DNA of 33,650 bases, taken from Botryllus schlosseri (Eukaryota > Chordata > Ascidiacea > Stolidobranchia > Styelidae). Made by a program: the position numbers and the translations under genes. Below the pieces are notes generated by a model. It had not been told where the DNA came from and did no database searches. It saw only the letters and a list, made by a program, of their open reading frames with translations. The stretch covers positions 1 through 33,650 of the forward strand of contig ATSW01007320.1 in NCBI GenBank assembly GCA_000444245.1, in the 5' to 3' direction. Shown here in pieces: positions 31,188 through 33,650 of this stretch (positions within the stretch are counted from its first letter, which is position 1; each line of letters starts with the position of its first letter).

Positions 31188-31687
31188 CTTTACACGGTGT
31201 TTGCGTTGTGATTTCCACAGAAGGCACGGATGTATTGTCAGAGATGTTGGACGTGTCGTTACGGGAGGTGGTTTGGTTCGATACTGCCGTGTGTTCTTCT
31301 AAGGAAATGGTGGTTGTCGCACGTTGAGGGCGTGTTCTCATATCGGCTGTCGTTGGAATGAATGTCGTGGCATCCGGTGTACTTGATTGGATGGTCGTCG
31401 CCTTGTGTTGAGTAGTTGGATTGGCGGTTGTCAGAGTTGAAGTTGTCGCTAGGGGTATGGTTGTGACTGCAGCGGTTGTAGCGGCCACAGTTGTGGCAGC
31501 GGCAGTTGTCACTAAAGGTGAGGTTGTCACAGCAACCGTTGTGGCAGCAGCGGTTGTGCCAGGAATGGCGAAGGTTGTGCCAGGAATGGCGAAGGACGGA
31601 GGGTCTATGAAATACCGAAGGTTTGCGATGTTGGAAACCGGAGCCTCGTTGTTCTCTTCATCGAAAGACTTCAGCGCAAAGCCAACG
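31188..31687 (-). CDS. Mucin-like membrane protein, Thr-rich stalk exon
   Basis: The acceptor CTATTTTTAG ends at 31688 and the donor AAAG followed by GTAAAC closes the exon at 31188 in phase 1. The 500 bp code for about 166 residues. First comes a non-repetitive part (VGFALKSFDEENNEAPVSN, then IANLRYFIDPPSF), then two exact copies of a 7-residue unit (FAIPGTT). A long Thr/Ala/Ser/Pro region follows (TTAAATTVAVTTSPLVTTAA style). N-glycosylation motifs NQT, NDT and NTS occur near the end, which is ITTQTPCK. This composition is that of an O-glycosylated mucin stalk. With the two downstream exons it forms an extracellular stalk, one TM helix and a short tail. I do not recognise an orthologue. Confidence 0.85.
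31552..31593. repeat. 21-bp exact tandem repeat in the stalk exon
   Basis: GGTTGTGCCAGGAATGGCGA plus A occurs twice without a mismatch (31552-31572 and 31573-31593). On the coding strand each unit gives seven residues (FAIPGTT). Exact identity suggests recent duplication and possible length variation between individuals. Confidence 0.9.
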
Positions 31688-31829
31688 CTAAAAATAGTTT
31701 AATGGTACACAGACTATACAATCAGCCGTGAACCAATACAGCGCTATCCTCACGGCTACTTCATCAGGCAATTGATGCGTATATGATTTTGAAGCTCACA
31801 AATAACACCTTAACATTTCCCAGGACAAC

Positions 31830-31893
31830 CTAAACACCGCACCAACTGCGGCCAGACTGAGCAACAGAGCAATACCGAAATATCTGAACTGCT
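31830..31893 (-). CDS. Possible signal-peptide exon of the mucin-like gene
   Basis: The minus-strand frame reads EQFRYFGIALLLSLAAVGAV then F, a good signal-peptide core. A donor at 31830 (TTTAG followed by GTTGTC) leaves two bases, exactly the phase needed by the stalk exon, giving ...VGAVFS-VGFALKSF. The donor is poor beyond GT and no ATG lies in frame before an upstream stop, so a further 5' exon would be required. The upstream border is uncertain; AG acceptors lie within a few bases of each other. The implied intron is 142 bp. Confidence 0.42.
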
Positions 31894-31909
31894 CCAGAGT
31901 CCGTAAAAC

Positions 31910-31985
31910 AAGAGTGGGCAATTATTTTTTTCCGGTTGGCCAAATGTGAAGCAGAAAATACGTTGGCGGGCCGACACAAAAGCTC
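31910..31985 (+). mobile_element. hAT terminus relic, GTGGGCAA type
   Basis: AGAGTGGGCAATTATTTTTT followed by CCGGTTGGCC and GGCGGGCCGACAC resembles the end of hAT elements of the CAGGGGTGGGCAA..GGCC type. I found no matching right end. It sits just upstream of the possible signal-peptide exon. Confidence 0.45.
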
Positions 31986-32601
31986 AGACAATGTTTGGCG
32001 ACGGGCAGTTTTTTTCTAAATTGAAAGCAGTGAATTATATTGTTAACACATGTTGCTAAGTGGACGTGTTTATATTAGGCTGCGTCCCTCTATCTCTGTG
32101 TCGCTTGGTAAAATGGCCTTGCAGTTTTTCTACCCTCGCTAGCAGGTCCGCATCAGACGAATGTATGTATTCCAATGAGTGAATCTTCTCATATTGCCGA
32201 TTCAAATAATATTCCTTAAATATGGTCGGTGCTCACCATAAACTAAAAAGACCAGTTCACGGCGGACTTGGCAAACAACAATTTAGTGCTCCAAATCTTG
32301 TTGTTATGCCAGCCTTCAACTCCACTCGCATCTTTCACTGCTGGACATAACATCGTTTGTGAGTGAGGATGACCGCTGATCATGTGTGCTGATTGCATTA
32401 TTTTGCGCATTAGGATTAGGAAACGTATATGACGTAACAGTTTAAAGCACAGACCTGGTAACTAACAAGATCTGAACTTGAATATGGAAACTGTGAAATG
32501 TAGCTTTAATTGTTACGCCATAATTTGTAACAGTGGCTTCATTTTAAACATGGATTACTCACATTACATACGTAGGTTATTCTTATTACCGTTATGTAAC
32601 C

Positions 32602-32805
32602 CAGTGTTGGGATCAAGTCACTACCTTCGAGTCACGAGTCATTTCGAGTCATTGCACATTTTGACTCGAGTCAAGTCAAGTCAATCGATTTTCAAAGGTG
32701 ACTCGAGTCAAGTCAAGTCACTCGATTTTTGNAGGTGACTCGAGTCAAGTCGAGTCAGGTCAAGTCAAGTCACAAGTCAAGTCACGATTCAAGTCAAATT
32801 GAATT
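32602..32805 (+). mobile_element. Truncated hAT with AAGTC/GACTCGAGTC array
   Basis: CAGTGTTGGGATCAAGTCAC is a hAT-like end. It is followed by GAGTCACGAGTCATTTCGAG and then a dense array of GACTCGAGTCAAGTCAAGTC motifs to about 32800. The motifs match those of the elements at 2314-2839 and 17089-17625, but the terminal sequence differs (CAGTGTTGG versus CAGGGTTGTAA). No right end is present. Confidence 0.65.
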
Positions 32806-33650
32806 TTCGAAGTATGAGTGATGATGCAACGTCATTACATTTTGCTAATTTGGTGAAGGACAGATAAGGGGAGATNTGGNACCGATGGATCACTGGGACC
32901 GAAAATACTTTGAAAATTCTCTATGATAACTCTTTGATTACACTCCGTGAACTTGTCTACAATTGCATGCTGGCAAAATCTTTCCTCACATACAAAAAAA
33001 TTCGACGTGCGCGAGCTATGGGGTCTCTCACAGAGGATTTTTGTTTTGGGGGGTCTAAACTAAATTTAGATCGACATATTCCTTTTTCTTTGTAACCTTT
33101 AACACGAACAAACCAGCAATCATTTTTATTGTGAAGTGTAGGGCTTATATCAGGCTATATAATGGCACCTATTATTTTTTTCAGTACTTTCCTTGAGTGG
33201 ACTTTATTTCGATTCATGTACAAAATTTGTAGGGTGGGGACCGATGATACAATAGCCAAATCAAGCAAAATAATCAGCCATACTAATGATGAAACAAATG
33301 AAACATGCCTACGTACAGAAAATCTTTATCTAATAATTGCATATGATGTTTTATCGCTATAACGAGGTATTTGGAAGTCACACTGTCGATTTTCGGGCAA
33401 TATGTATGTATAAGTTCGAGCCTAAATCGAAACGTGATTTTATGACAACATTTGAGTCAATATTTATTCCATTTTTTTGACAGTTGCGACCAAACATTCT
33501 TCTTTGGCTTGCTGCAGCTTAGATTATAATACTGAGCAAGAAAAGTAGTCACCTTTGAGTTTTTTAGGGTATATGTGTCATAGGTCCCCGGGTCGTGTGT
33601 CATTGGACCCACCGGGTGGGGACCGATGACACGTTCGAGCAACAAATTTT
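32806..33650. other. No gene recognised; repeated GGGACCGATGAYAC motif
   Basis: GGGTGGGGACCGATGATAC (33232-33250) and GGGTGGGGACCGATGACAC (33614-33632) differ at one base. Related forms occur at about 32878-32900 and, in complement, at 33576-33610. The last 70 bases carry two direct and one inverted version of TGTCATNGGNCCC. A minus-strand open frame at 33457-33645 is formed by this array. An unrecognised repeat family is likely. Confidence 0.5.

Noticed and set aside
1-33650. LTR retroelements, Polintons or other virus-like elements
   Set aside because: No long terminal direct repeats, capsid, integrase or envelope-like frames were seen.

Overview
The window looks like non-coding-rich nuclear DNA of a metazoan. 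The evidence is spliced exons with GT/AG boundaries, a rhodopsin-type GPCR split after TM1, a mucin-like membrane protein, a tRNA-derived SINE, an RTE-like LINE and very many hAT DNA transposons. I cannot name the species. An invertebrate (for example a marine deuterostome) fits best, but that is inference. Single N positions are scattered through the assembly. There are no prokaryotic-style operons, rRNA genes or CRISPR arrays.

Supported host genes all lie on the minus strand. (1) 29784-31687 holds the 3' part of a gene for a single-pass mucin-like membrane protein. Its three exons have matching phases: a 500-bp Thr-rich stalk, a 63-bp exon with the first half of a transmembrane helix, and a terminal exon completing the helix with a short tail and stop. 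A hydrophobic exon upstream (about 31830-31893) may be its signal peptide. (2) 18430-18572 and about 15134-15383 are exons 1 and 2 of a class A GPCR (start codon, TM1, loop 1, TM2), separated by a 3.05-kb intron that contains two hAT elements. TM3 to TM7 were not found. (3) 10673-10902 is a splice-bounded exon with one transmembrane segment and a long polar tail. It may be a later exon of the GPCR or part of another gene. Weaker splice-bounded exon candidates lie at 811-981, 3654-3895, 5660-5723 and 19767-19880.

Most other recognisable sequence is transposon debris, and nearly all of it is hAT-like: TIRs starting CAG or TAG, 8-bp target duplications, no transposase that I could recognise. Copies with clear or near-clear target duplications lie at 1749-3202 (with a second hAT nested at 2314-2839), 9990-10431, 11961-12396 (inside the LINE), 17089-17625, 26003-27104 (with another nested) and 28139-28646. 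Copies with weaker ends lie at about 4000-5034, 7643-8301, 15520-16485, 20709-21091, 24885-25506 and 32602-32805, plus small relics. An RTE-like LINE fragment (11360-12955, minus) and a tRNA-derived SINE (13299-13425, minus) complete the set.

The most interesting items are the mucin-like gene, the partial GPCR, the hAT family whose interior is built of GACTCGAGTC/AAGTC arrays, the insertion of a hAT next to the expected catalytic motif of the LINE, a tandem target duplication flanking the 15.5-kb hAT, and a perfect 18-bp palindrome present twice.
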